From Lepidostoma basale (lineage: Eukaryota > Arthropoda > Insecta > Trichoptera > Lepidostomatidae): DNA of 64,000 bases. This document shows, piece by piece, positions 10,940 through 23,200 of this stretch (its first letter is position 1; every line of letters begins with the position of its first letter). The stretch lies in assembly GCA_022606425.2 (NCBI GenBank), contig JAHDVF020000754.1, positions 62,001 to 126,000 of the forward strand. The letters are read 5' to 3'. The notes beneath the pieces were generated by a model, which worked only from the letters and a program-made list of their open reading frames with translations, was not told where the DNA came from and made no database searches. A program made the position numbers and the translations under genes.

Positions 10940-11240
10940 GTGAATATTACCAATATTTGTTGACAAATACTGAATTTTACCCATTTGGGGTGAATCATTT
11001 CTTACGATTAATTATACCTCAATAGAGACGAAGATGTAAATTATTTGGGTTGGGTTGGGTTGGATGGGTTAAGCAATCGCTTTATGTTAACAACATTCCC
11101 CATTCCGTTATTCTGTTTCCAAAAAACAATTTACACCTTCGTCTCTATTGAGATACAATCAATACTTAAAAATGATTAACCCACAATGGGTAAAATCCAG
11201 TATTTGTCAACAAATATTGGTAACATTCAAGAAAAAAACC
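10940..11240. repeat. Palindromic repeat P1, long inverted arms
   Basis: The left arm at about 10945-11042 and the right arm at about 11131-11235 are inverted copies of about 100 bp. Shared words in both, read inward: ATTACCAATATTTGTTGACA, AATACTG.ATTTTACCCA, CTCAATAGAGACGAAG.TGTA. The spacer holds a GGGTT-type tandem (GGGTTGGGTTGGGTTGGATG, 11048-11067) and CGCTTTATGTTAACAACATT. The latter recurs inverted at 11488-11512. No coding. Another partial copy is at 57.56-57.68 kb. Confidence 0.7.
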
Positions 11241-11244
11241 AAAA

Positions 11245-12225
11245 ACTGGTCCAAGTTTAAAAAGCATAAAAATTGGAGAAGCATTCTCCTGGCGTTGTCT
11301 AGCAAATGTAGCCTTTCACATTGCATTAATAAAGATTTTCTTCTTAATGCTTACACATATTCTTAATAGATGGCGCTAGTTTAGATTGAACTAAACAATG
11401 TGTAGTGTGGTGTAACATAGTAGGCATATATACATCTTCCAAAAATTCGTCAGACGTGGTGGTCGTAAGAAGGGCGAAATGCGGAATGTTGTTAACATAA
11501 AGCGATCGGTCGTATTTTTTTATAATATTTGTTCACATTTACCCTTTATTGTTTGATAATTATGCTTATTTATTGATTTTTTTAATGTTTCAAACTGATC
11601 ACGTCGATAAATGATTTAATCAAAGTAATGAAATATTGAGTTGAGTCATAAATTATCCATTTGTGTTTGTAAGTTTCGCTCCGTTTATTTTTCATTGCTT
11701 TTATTCTTATTTCTATTATATATTACCTTAACCATCATAAATTTTTAATAATAGAAAGTAAACACAGCCTTTCAAATAAAAAAAATTGTCACAAAAAAAT
11801 GTTTCTTACAATAAATTCATATTCTTAGTAAAATTAAAATTCATGAGAGTGAAAATATGCTAATTATAGTTATAAACGGCATTAAAGAGGAAATCATGAA
11901 AGTACCTGTACCTTTGTAAATCTTTTTTTATTTCTCTTTACACCTGCTATTTCATAAAAGCCATTTGCATAGCCAAAGCTTTGACTCTGGTATTTTACAT
12001 ATTTATTAAAAATATATTAATATTCATGTAAAGAGCTAGTCGGAGGCTACTGCAAAGGATGTCGTTATTCTGCGGCTATTTTCGTAATAATCGAAGGGCT
12101 TATCTTTCAACTTTTAAAAGAACGCAATGTTAATATGTCTGCATATAACCAAAGAATGTTACTCCCATTTAATTCAAAATGGTTGGATATTTTTCGTATT
12201 CAAGATCTATTTATATAAATGATAT
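11245..12225. other. AT-rich non-coding DNA beside P1
   Basis: At 11488-11515 the + strand reads GGAATGTTGTTAACATAAAGCGATC. This is the inverted copy of the P1 spacer end, so the P1 repeat may extend to here. The rest is A/T-rich without recognised features. Confidence 0.4.
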
Positions 12226-12228
12226 TTA

Positions 12229-12830
12229 CCCTTCTTCTTCTTCTTCCTCTGATGGTAGATCTTGCGATCTGTTTATGCAGGATATCAACTGTCTTTCTGT
12301 GATGAAGACGACCAGCCTTCTCTCCATATATAAAGTGGTCGTCCTGGTGGTAGACAGCCCTCTGGAGTCTCGTGCATCACGATCTTAGGCATTCTGGCTG
12401 GATCCATTCTCTCGATGTGGCCCCTTCAGAATCATCTTCTCTGCCTACTCCATCTCACTATGACTTAAATTTTGCAGGATTTGCGAATTTCTTCATTGTT
12501 CATCCTTTCTCTAAGGGTTCTACCCATAATAGGTTGCAATGTGATGAGTTTTTCTCCCATACATTATCCGTTAAGCGATGCGTCCTCCATGATGAGGTTA
12601 AAAAGAAACAGACTGAGACTGTCACCTTGTATTATTCCTGATATAGCAGGTATCTCCATAGAGAGTTCCCCGTCAGATTTAATGATCATTTGGCCATTAG
12701 TGTTAAGGTCTTGTATTGTTTTCGTTACAGATGGTGATATACCTCTTACCAAAATGATATTGACAATGGCTTTTAGCAATATTCCTCCAAACACCTTAGT
12801 CAAGTCAATGAAACACATAGAAGCTAGTTT
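12229..12830 (-). pseudogene. RTE-like retrotransposon ORF2 remnant, internally deleted
   Basis: The minus-strand frame 12818-12564 contains FIDLTKVFGGI (from an AFD-type block), IIKSDGELSMEIP and SGIIQGDSLSLFLFNLIM. The last is the GIRQGDSLSP.LFN..M block of RTE-type RT. After that the C-terminal tail is joined with stops (PHREN.., RDARD), and the 3' end is a (GAA)n run at 12229-12247. The YADD block is absent. Related 3' ends occur at 41.12 and 47.55 kb. Confidence 0.75.
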
Positions 12831-12834
12831 GTTG

Positions 12835-15574
12835 TATTCGATCGATATTTACCCAAGATACTTACAACATATTTATTTACTTTTCTTTTAACATACAAAA
12901 AACTATTAATATGGTAATAAGCCGCGGGTAACTATCGATTGAAGAAATAAATTTTAAGAAAACGTTTAAACAACGTTTTAAAATTAAAACACTCATATTT
13001 ATATATTCAAAACCCTTTTGAGTATTTTTTTTAAATAGTTCTCTAATGTTTCATACCTTCATCACGGAAAGAACAATATAAACTTTTTTGTATTCAAATT
13101 GAGAGAATAATGTTAATAAGAAAAAGTTTAAGATAAAGTTTATTCATTAAAGCTGTATTTCATAAATACTATTTTGTTGGATTTAAAAATAGTTTCCATT
13201 ACTTTTTAGATTATTTTATGTCGATATTTTTCGGAGGTTTTACACATTTGACATCAAGAGAACGACATAGATGTTTGACATGACAATACCCTCTTCTGTA
13301 AAGATAAGTCGTCTTTTTAAATGACTCATTCTAGTAGAATTAAAAACCTTATCTCGTGCAGACTGATAATGGATATAGCAATATTCCTGAGCCATGGCGA
13401 CGTTTTTTTCCGACGATGAAGATGTAATTCCTTCGAAATATGTACAGGAAAATAAACTCACAACTAGAAACGAAGAATTTAATTCATACATAATCTCGTC
13501 AAGAAGAGCTTTTTATTATGTCCTTGATAATGAAGATATAAAACCATAGAAATTAACCAAAAAAATAATTTGAAAGTAGACAATAGAGAGTTATCATTCA
13601 TTAAAAACTCATCATTTTGAAATTCCGCAGTTTTAACCTTTTAACGTTTTACAATTGAAAAATGTCCTTTTATTTTCGTTTCACGCAAAACATGTATTAC
13701 AATAATCAAACATGAAGGCCCGTTAATCATTTAAAAGCCTGTTTGTCAGCTTTTAGGATTAACAAACTAAATTTTTATATCTTCAAATTTTAAACACGGT
13801 TATTATAAATTATATCACAATTTAGTTAAATCAATTTGACGCGACATCTGTTTGGCGTCATCGGGTATAACAAACAACAATAGTTATTTGAAACAATAGT
13901 TTTCAAGCCCCTCACGACGGTCCGATAACCTTTAAAGAATTGCTTGTGATTGGATGCGAAAGCCACAAGAGGCCTATGTCTATCAGTAGACGACAACGTC
14001 TGTTTAATTATGTTATACATGTCAAGCCTAAATATCACCACATTAATTTATCTGATTTACAATAAAATATTTTCATTCGTAGATTAATTTAGCTACGCAA
14101 ACGTATGAATTGATTGAACTTATCGAAATGCCGTTAGTTTGCCAACACATAACATTTCATTAGTCGCGGTATCGAGTGAACAATTCCCCACTGCATGTGA
14201 AGTCGTAGCTCTGACGAAGCCTCAATTATCTAGAATAATCCACCCCCATTTGGTGCCCCCGCGTGGGGGTGATAAACTGCTCAACCCCTTTGCCATTCTC
14301 CCTCTCCCTGGTACCCAACCCATCCCTGAGCCTCTCTGCCTCTTGATGCTAAGACGGAGTGACATGGGAAAGAAAGGCGAAGAAATACGACAATTTATCA
14401 TATTTATTTGTTTTGCTCTTCATAGATTTGGCTGATAATAAAAATGTCTTGAAAGAATAACGAAAAACATACTCTAAAATTTGTACACACAAGCGAGGAT
14501 ATTACATGTCTATTTTAGATTTACGTTTTTCAATTATCTAAAATTAAATTATTTTGATTTTTTTTTCTCATTAAAATAAATTTAATCGGTATTCTTCCAA
14601 ACGATTATAATATTTTAATCTTCTAAAATTTAGTCCCAATCACGTGAAGTACTCTTACGGTTGACTTTAATCTTTTAACAATGTACGCAATAAATCGTAT
14701 TAAAAATTAAAGTGCATAATTGGTACCAGCAATGATGAAAAAATATATTAAATTAAATTATAAAACGATTACGAATAGCTTATTTTTTATGCGTTTCAAC
14801 ATTATTTTAATAACAAAACATTCCATTTGAAAGCATCTAAAAAAATCAGAGTTTCTGGAATAGTTTTGGAAAGCCTGGAATATATTCAATTGCTCGGATA
14901 TTTCGAATAAAATTAAATTTTTTCTCTTTTGTCAGACACATTGAAACGAGAGACGAGGCCAAGTTGAAAAGCAAAAGGATTTTTTCAGCAAGAAGTCTCA
15001 GTCAAGAGTATTTTGCTCCCGTCTACTAACAAATAGAAGCGATTGTAAAGTGCGTACATTTTATTCAAAAACACAGCCGCGAGTACCCTATTAAGCTACC
15101 GGAGCGGATTCAGATACACCATTTGTGTTTTCAAAATAATGGTTCCCCGATGGCGAAGTTATATTAAAAAGTTGCTATAAATAAAGTACTACAATTGTAT
15201 AAAAAACTTTAATTATTTATAAAATATCCAAAGTGAAGATATTCAAATGTAGATATAATTTTACAATACTTGTAAAAGAAAAAAAAGTATTATTAAAATA
15301 TCTAATTTGAAAATTCAAGATAAGACTACAAGAAAAATTAGATACTGTTAAATCCATTTATTTTTTCTTGTTTTTTGAAAATTATGTAAAATTCAATATT
15401 AAATCATAAATACGAATGAAAACGTTTGTTTTCTAGAATCTTCATTATATTATATTACGTATAGGGGTGACATTATGTTTACCTTCCAAAAACATTTAAT
15501 ATTGCCTAAGTAATACAAAGCGTGTCATTATCATAAAACATTTTTTTAAATGTATAAAACAGATTTCAATTTCG
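12835..15574. other. AT-rich DNA with hammerhead-like scraps
   Basis: At 13409-13455 the + strand reads CCGACGATGAAGATGTAATT then CCTTCGAAATATGTACAGG and AAATAAACTC, parallel to the copy near 45.47 kb. At 13838-13872 (minus) CCCGATGACGCC is followed directly by AAACAGATGTCGCG, a family-2 motif lacking stem II. A family-5 arm begins near 15412. At 14230-14345 there is a C-rich patch with an inverted pair CCCCCGCGTGGGGG. The 98-codon frame at 14139 has no recognised domain. Confidence 0.4.
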
Positions 15575-15749
15575 TTTTCAATTTATTTTTTTTAAATCAT
15601 AAACATTACAGTATAAGTAAAAAAAAATATTTTAAATAGTAAATACAATTATAAAATTTAAAAATAGACAAAAACACAAAAAAACACGAGATAATTAAAA
15701 AATAAAGAACAAATAAGTCATTAGAAACAATAAGAAGAACAACACATTA

Positions 15750-18137
15750 TTAAACAGATAGATGTTTTCTGAGGGTAGCCTCACTATCGTGGAAGATGTC
15801 CACATCCGAAGAGATGCGGTTTAGAAGGATTATTGCCCTGCCCACGGGCATAATCTTAGGTAAATTGGTTCTACACAGTGGCAGGTGAAATAATCTATGT
15901 TGCTTTTGTCGCAGATAATTGTCAGGGACAAACAAAGTCAAGTCATTCAAAATATCCGAGTTATGTATTCGACCACGAATCAGTTGAAAAAAATGAACAC
16001 CCAAATGGATAGTTCGTCTAATTTCCAATGATTGGTAGTCCAGCATACCCAGCAAGAAATCAGTTGGGTACAGCCAGGGGTAATAACCGTTATCTTTGAG
16101 GTACAAAAAACGTACAAACTTTTTTTGTACCTTTTCAATCAACAGGAAATATTTAGTTTCATGTGGTGCCCACACTAGTGTACCAAATTCCAACCGACTT
16201 CTTACCAAAGAGTTATACAATAACTTCAGAACTTTTGAATTGGTAAAATCTTTCCCATTCCTAAGAACAAATCCCAAAATCTTATGGGAGCTATTACTTA
16301 CTTAAGTAATATGAAGACTGAAAGATAATTTAGGATCGAATGTAACTCCCAAATCTTTCGAAGACGTAGTCCTATCCAGTGATATACCATCCATTGTATA
16401 GCTGTGATAGATCATCGTGCGAGCCCTAGTATAGGACATGATGAAACACTTCGATATATTAAAATACAATTTGTTTCTTTTACTCCATTCCAAGACGCTG
16501 TGAATGTCTTTTTGGAGTTTAAAACAACCGTCGACAGATTTCATTTCTCGAAAAAATTTTAAATCGTCGGCAAACAAGAGGCTATTGGAATATTTGATAT
16601 TTTTAGTAATATCATTTATAAAAATTGTAAATAACAACGGCCCTAGGATGGAACCCTGAGAAACTCCAGAAGGTGTGGAGAACTGATTGGATTGGAAGAG
16701 TCCATAAGCTACAAACTGTTATCTCTTCGAGAGGTAACTATTGAAAAATTGGACTAAGGTGTCACTTAGATCAATTTTACGAAGTTTAGTTAAAAGAATT
16801 GAATGATCAACATTATCAAAAGCTTTTGAGAAATCACTGTATGCACAGTCAACTTGAAAACCTTTTTCCGGGGATTTCGAGACGAAATTTGTGAATACCA
16901 TAAGATTTGTATTGGTAGAACGTGCCGGTCTGAAACCATGTTGCTCATTAATCACGAAGGGTTCAATTTTTGGATTAATAACTGAATGGATCAATGATTC
17001 TAATGCCTTAGCAGGGGCTGACAATATTGCAACCGGTCTATAGTTTTCGACACACGATTTAATGCCTTTTTTTAAAACTGGAGAGATTTTTGAAGTTTTC
17101 CAGAGTTCGGGAAATACACCATTTTGTAGAGACATATTAAAAATTGTCGATAAAGGATTTTTAAGTATATGATTACAACCTTTTAGAATAAATGTGGGAA
17201 CGTAATCGGGACCCTGAGATGTTGTATTTTTAAGTCTTGAAATTGACTTAAAAACGTCATTTTCATCAATATGATAAATGGAAACATCCTGGGCTCCTTG
17301 GTGTGAGATATCACATTCACTATCAATAAAATTATGCGATGAGGAAACATTATAAACAGAACAAAAATTGTCTGCGAATGCATTTGCAACATCTGAATTT
17401 TGCACAGTCTGTCCTTGCCATGTCATAGAATCAATTATTCCACCATCCTGACGTTTAGACTTTATGTATTTCCAAAAGTGTTCAGGATTATGAAGAATAT
17501 TTGATTCTACCTCGGTGATATACGACTTGTTAGCAGACTGCACATTACGTTTTACGATAGTTCGATACTGACTAAAAGAATTGTAATCATTCGAACTACC
17601 CGAAGACTTCCATTTTTTATGGTACCGATGCTTTGTTTTGATGTCACTGATAATCTCACGAGTGAACCACTTCGGATATCGCCTTCCGCTAACAGCTTGG
17701 GCTTTCCTCGGAAAACATCTATCGAAACACGAGTACAATAATTCATAGAAAATTTTCACAGCATCATTCACGTCAGCTGCCGCATTAATACACTCCCAGT
17801 TGATTTGGCTCATTGTATCATATAAATGTCGAAAGTCTCCTTTCGCGAAATTCCACCCTCCTCATGAAACTGTATCCGTGGATGGCACATTCGTACGAGT
17901 CCGCGACGACTGGGTAGTGTATTCAAAGTGTAATGAAGGGTGGTGCGGATCTTCAGATGTAAGGGGAGATGCGCTTCGAGAAACGGATATCGGAGTGGTT
18001 GATAAAATCAAATCTAGGACGCGAACTTTAGAATTAAGAATGCCATTATATTGAGTGAGCCCCAAAACTGAGCACAAGAAATCGAGTTCGACTTGAACAT
18101 CTTTGTCTTGCGCCGAGTGCAAATTGAAATCACCCAA
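15750..18137 (-). pseudogene. CR1/Jockey-like ORF2: endonuclease C-part plus reverse transcriptase
   Basis: One frame runs for 2.4 kb on the minus strand with three in-frame stops and no frameshift: TGA at 17862-17864, TAA at 16719-16721, TAA at 16302-16304. It begins with GDFNLHS (endonuclease Asp/Asn motif). RT blocks follow: SPVLKKG, ENYRPVAILSAPAKALE, INEQHGFRPARSTNTN, DFSKAFDNVDH, PSGVSQGSILGPLLF, and LLFADD with the catalytic FADD at 16563-16574. The C-terminal region includes LEFGTLVWAPH and YLRQKQHRLFHLPLCRTNLP. It copies RNA into DNA at a nicked target in live relatives. Here the stops make it dead, though the preserved frame suggests a fairly young loss. Confidence 0.85.
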
Positions 18138-18141
18138 TATA

Positions 18142-19428
18142 TTAGGTCCTTACATATGAAATTAACGTTTTGCCGTACTGGCAACTTTGATCTCAAATAT
18201 CTTCTCTTTGGTTAGGAATTCCAAATTCAAATTTATACAGCTATTTACTCAAGTATTTGTGTTTCGAAAATTATAATTCATTTGTTTTTTCCTCAATTGT
18301 TTTTTTTCTTTGCGTCACTCAGTTTACAAAATGGAAAACTTGAAATATCGCGTTATTTACGAGTACGAGTTCCACCGTGGCACCAGTGCTGCAGAAACGG
18401 CTCGAAGGATTAATGATATGTATGGTGACGGTGCCGCAAAATAAAACACGGTGCGTTTTTGGTTCCAACGTTTTCGTTCTGGAAATTTCGACCTGCAGAA
18501 CAAACCCCGTGGACGGCCGGAGACCAAAGTTGATAATGAAGAATTGAAGCCTATTGTGGAAGCGGATCCATCGCAAACCACGTCCGAGTTAGCTGCAGGC
18601 TGCGATGTTAGTGATAAAACTGTTTTAATCCACTTGAAGCAAATCGGGAAGATGAAAAAGCTTGAAAGGTGGGTACCTCACGAATTGAGTGAAGCAAATC
18701 AACAAACGCGCGTTGACTGCAGCGTTGCATTACTCAACCGGGACAATAATGAAGGGATTTTGAATCGAATCATTACCTGTGATGAAAAGTGGATCCTGTA
18801 TGATAATCGGAAGCGCTCATCGCAATGGCTGAACCCTGCCGAACCAGCCAAACCATGCCCCAAGCGAAAATTGACTCCAAAAAAGTTACTTTTGGGCGTT
18901 TGGTGGACTAGTGCTGATGTCGTTCACTACAGCTTTCTTAAATCTGGCCAGACTATTACGGCAGATGTCTATTGTCAGCAACTGCAAACCATGATGGAAA
19001 AGCTAACTGCTAAACAACCGAGGCTGGTTAATCGCTCCAGGCCACTGCTGCTTCATGATAACGCTAGACCACACACTGCACAACAGACGGCTACCAAATT
19101 AGAAGAGCTTCAACTGGAATGTCTAAGACATTCACCGTACTCTCCGGACGTTGCCCCAACAGATTACTATTTTTTTCGAAATTTGGATAACTTCTTGCAA
19201 GGGAAAAAATTCAACTCCAATGGGGCAGTCCAAACCGACTTCAAAGATTTTATTGATTCCCGTCCGAATAGTTTTTTTAGTAAAGGGATCGATGAACTAC
19301 CTATGAGATGGCAAAAGTGCATAGATAGCAATGGTACATACTTTGATTAAATAAATATATTATATTTTTTAAAAATCAACTTTATGTTCCTCCCATACAA
19401 AACGCCAATTTCATATGTAAGAACCTAA
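18142..19428 (+). mobile_element. Mariner element, copy 1 (cecropia-type)
   Basis: The element is 1287 bp, with ends TTAGGTCCTTACATATGAAA (left) and TTAGGTTCTTACATATGAAA (right, reverse complement). It is flanked by TA on both sides (18140-18141, 19429-19430). It lies inside the endonuclease region of the LINE. Joining the flanks over a single TA restores the host frame RVIILGDFNL, which fixes the boundaries. Copy 2 at 35.4 kb has exactly the same length. Confidence 0.92.
18331..19350 (+). pseudogene. Mariner transposase, one nonsense codon
   Basis: From ATG 18331 to TAA 19348-19350 there are 339 codons, the usual mariner length. The frame is intact except TAA at 18442-18444 (codon 38), where copy 2 has Glu (AAKENT). 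The N-terminal helix-turn-helix region includes RGTSAAETAR and TTSELAAG. The linker WVPHEL is present. The catalytic D,D34D residues are kept: the Asp of TCDEKW, of LLHDNARPH, and of VAPTDYY, with 34 residues between the last two. It is close to Hsmar1/SETMAR-type transposases, hence the cecropia subfamily call. The stop should abolish the full product. A shorter frame restarts just downstream but would lack the first DNA-binding helices. Confidence 0.92.
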
Positions 19429-19850
19429 TAATAACACGTTTCTTGGCAAACAATTGAGCATTCGAATAAATATTACTAAAAAATATATTATAACTATCTG
19501 GACTACTATGTGGAGGAAAATATACAACACATAAAAAGATAGTAACGCCTCTATACGATATCTTCAGCCAAAGGTCTTCATTGCTGGTTTCTAAAGCAGA
19601 CAATCTTTGAATACGCATTGTTTCTCACCGCCAATAAACACCCTCCGCCTTGTTTATGCCCAATAGCAGAGGACTCACGATCTCTTCTGTAAACCAAAAA
19701 GTCTCGAGTGAACAATTCCGAGTTGAGAACGCTTTCACTAATCCACGTCTCCGTCAAACATATTATATCAGAATCACAGGAAGCTACTTTGTTAAAAAAA
19801 ACTTACAACATTTACTGTTAAGTCCCCGTGTATTCTGATACAAAAATTTT
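19382..19850 (-). pseudogene. CR1/Jockey-like ORF2: endonuclease N-part
   Basis: On the minus strand from 19840 the reading is YQNTRGLNSKC, the typical start of LINE AP-endonucleases. After a frame change comes SDIICLTETWISESV, with the conserved TETW, then HKQGGGCLLAVRNN. After a second frame change near 19620 comes LWLKISYRGVTIFLCVVYFP and LFAKKRVII, which continues across the mariner into GDFNL. Two frameshifts and the insertion disable it. Confidence 0.8.
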
Positions 19851-19894
19851 AATGAAAAAGAACGAGAGATACAAGAAGTACGCGCTACGCCTAG

Positions 19895-20213
19895 TCACTT
19901 ATTTCCGACAACAGGAAGCCGCGGAGTCCTCACTCTATTCTCCCACTCCTTCACATAGGAGTGACGTGGCCAATGATTAGCATTCAAAACTTCACCAACA
20001 CTATTTGTTGGTATTCCAATTTTGAAGGAAGCGTATTCCCCCTTTGGTCGAATCGACAGTGAATGATACTGATGCCGAAACCAGCGATTTGACGAAAGTC
20101 GTCATGTTTTCTTCCGACGTGTCTTGATGGAAGGGATAGCAGTGGAAGTACTTAATTGCGTCAACGTCATTTTTCTTTCCTCGTATTCCCTGTTGCCTTA
20201 TGGTTTTCATTCA
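19895..20213 (-). pseudogene. LINE ORF1 C-terminal remnant
   Basis: Minus-strand frame 20210-20001 has IKYFHCYPFHQDTSEENMTT and VKSLVSASVSFTVDS. After one frame change near 20040 it continues IPTNSVGEVLNANHWPRH, YVKEW and RLPVVGNK, ending at TGA 19895-19897, 54 bp before the endonuclease start. The pattern F.IG.P....E.VL....WP is common at the end of CR1/Jockey-group ORF1 proteins. The N-terminal part is absent. Confidence 0.6.
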
Positions 20214-20215
20214 TA

Positions 20216-23200
20216 ATATATTTTTTTCTCAACACGTTCTATAGTATTGTACCTTAATCTTCGAGATAATAAGATAAATGTAACGTATTTATGTTGCTAC
20301 AGACTGTTCATTTACCAATAATTTAATAAAGAGTTCAATATCATTGTTCAATAATTAGAAAAAATAGTTTCGATCATAAAAGATAACATTTTTGGAATTA
20401 TTTCTCGTTAATGCCATTAGTTTATTTTAATTTGTATTCAGAAGAGAGTTAAATATTCACTTTATTGAAGGTTATGGCATTTAAACTGTGGAATTTCATC
20501 GCTAATTTGAAAACAGTATTTTTTTTTAAAAACATACTTTTTATTTTTAGAAAAATCATTATGAAATTGTATTTTATCTGCGTTAAAAAAATATAGAAGA
20601 GTTTAAAAATAAGAAATCGGTCAATATAAAATATTTGCCCTATCCCCAAGTCCTGAGGGTCGTGTGGATTCTACATCATAATCCCATTACAAGAATGACC
20701 TCCTCGATCGATCCCCGATATCCAGAAACGAGCACCCTTAAGCCTCCGTGCGTCCGTATTCCTCCGAAAACCTAAATAATTTATTAACCAGGGCATTATA
20801 ATTAACCTTAATGTTGTTATAAATTAATGCCACAATAAAAGCACCGCCCGGGCGGCCTTCAATAGAATATTAATTAAACTCTGAATTTTTGTTTGTACGC
20901 AATAATTTCCATCAAAGAACCGGAAAGCTATAATCTAAGCTCCATTGTTGGCCCTTGTTAAGATAAATTTATATCTAAATATCCATTGTTGATGCTTTCT
21001 TCGGCCTTCGCTTTGTATTCGCAACGGCATCGAGCACAATGACTTCTAGTGTGCAATAAGCTTTTCAAGATCTGCTATATATTCATTGTTACCCAAACAA
21101 TTGTATAAAACTCAATTTTAAATCCTGAGAAAAACATATGTTTTATGAAACACTAGAAATGTTTTGTTAAATCATATTTGGCCAAATCAATTAAAAATAC
21201 ACTCATGATAAGTTTTTTTTTTAATTCGTTTTGATTATATCTTGAACAAAGATAAAACTTCATATCATATATCATATATTATATTATTTATTGATATGAA
21301 CATAATTGTTTACCCTTTTTTATTTTAATTTTAATAATTTTTAATAAAATTTTAACATAGGAAATTTGTTTGACTTTAAAAGGGCATTATAAATTTACTA
21401 TTGTATTGTCCTAATCATATTGCCCTAATAGGACTAAACATGTCACTTCCAAATAAATAAAAACAATATTTGTAGTGTTATACATTTGATTATGATCTAA
21501 AAGGGCGAACCATTTCAATGTCAAAACATATGTTAATACAAAAATAATTTTAATAAAAGGTAGAAACATACATTTAACATAAATATTGAGGTTATCTCAA
21601 ATCCAAATTTTTTTAAAACATATTGGAAATCATTAATGATAAAAAGGACTACAAGGAACTAGGAAGAAAAACGGTTATTAAAATAATTTATTTCGACTGC
21701 ACCATATTAGAATTCATTGGATTCAAGTACGCAGTAGTTTTGCAATGAGAATATTAAAAGTTTATTCCAAAAGCTACTCCGCAACGCTCGAGGTACGGAA
21801 AAATTTCAATGCGTTCGTGAAATGGCTGCAAAAGTTTTTGAAAGCATTGCAACAATGCATGCTGATAAAATAGCGTAGGTATTCCCAGCGAAGAGCGGAA
21901 ATCGCTGTTGATACAAATGTTTATTTAAAGTATAAAAAAAACAGAATTGTTCATTGCATTGAAAAACTTGATAAACAAGACTTCTCGGAAATATTTCAAT
22001 TTATTTATATTAAAAAAACAACGAAACGACTTTTGTAGGAGCGACATATATTACTTGTCATGGATAAATTTTACAATAAAATGTTTCTATTTGTATTTTG
22101 AAAGTAGTTGAACCAAGTCCATAAATGAACATATAATACTTCTTAACAAGAAATAAATTAAAGGAGCATAATTATGTATTATTGATGCCCGTAAAACGCT
22201 GGAATAGCGTTAGCTTTTTTGATTGTTCAAAAGCTGAGAGCATAATACCTTCTACAAATATATTATATATACTCGTATATGTTCATCAATAACAAAAAAC
22301 TTATATAAACGTTCCTTTTTTATTTTTATTTTTCTTAACATTTTATTGCGCAACATTTTCTGATATCTGGTAAGACGCTAAATATTTTTTTAATTATTAA
22401 ATATAGTAATTAAAAATGTTATTAAAAAATAATTAATATTTATTATTGTTCATTATAATTGTGAGTGAGCATTTACAACAAAAACAACAAACGTGCTGGG
22501 CACGTATTGAGCACTTGACGAGATTTCGGTTGCGTGTTCTCAGCAATCATGTGTAAAACTTAGTGCCTTGATTTGAATTGGTGTGATTTTTCCTTACTTT
22601 GTGTTTTGTGTTTTATTTTACTATCTTTGGCTAAGGTCTTGTTTTATCTGATTTGTTTATTTTAACTTTGTCTTGGGCTATTTGTCATGGCAATTTGCTT
22701 TTTTCGTAATATTATGCAATATTCTTGTGTTACCTGATTTGTATATCTCTTCTTTATAATGTGCTGATGTCTAGCTTTATCTGTGTTGTGTGTTATTTTC
22801 TTCGTCTCGTTTATCCTAATTGAAATACTCCTTTTTTGTCTTTTGCAATTACCTTGTTTTACTTTATTTGTGTGTATCTTAATCTTACATTGATTTTTTG
22901 TTTTGCCTGACGGTTGTTAACACTGAGGATTGGTGCAAGACAGTTGTACTGCAAGTGTAATGAGCTTGGGGTACACATCTAATTGAAGCATCCATTCAGA
23001 TTTAATACAGATTTTTGCTTATTATTTTTGTACATGTTATGCTTTATACATATGTTTACCAACAATAAATAAGTAAATAAATGAATAATATTCAAAATAT
23101 TTTGCTAACAACTCCTCCTCCACTACTGCTATCCATACTACCAAATCACTTCACTACCAGACATAATGTGCATGTGTCTTGACATAATAGGCTGATTTCC

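Larger units (their letters stand above)
15575..20215 (-). mobile_element. CR1/Jockey-like LINE, interrupted by mariner
   Basis: Read on the minus strand, the element shows the end of ORF1 (about 20213-19895), the start of an AP-endonuclease (from 19840), a mariner insertion (18142-19428), the rest of the endonuclease and the RT (to 15750), and an AT-rich 3' UTR to about 15575. The 5' part of ORF1 is missing. The 3' edge CAATTTATTTT is shared with the related fragments ending near 25.19 and 28.49 kb. The exact clade (CR1 or Jockey group) is judged from motifs only. Confidence 0.75.

Noticed and set aside
14139..14435. 98-codon frame as a small gene
   Set aside because: No domain, no supported start, no splice context, and composition follows a local C-rich patch.
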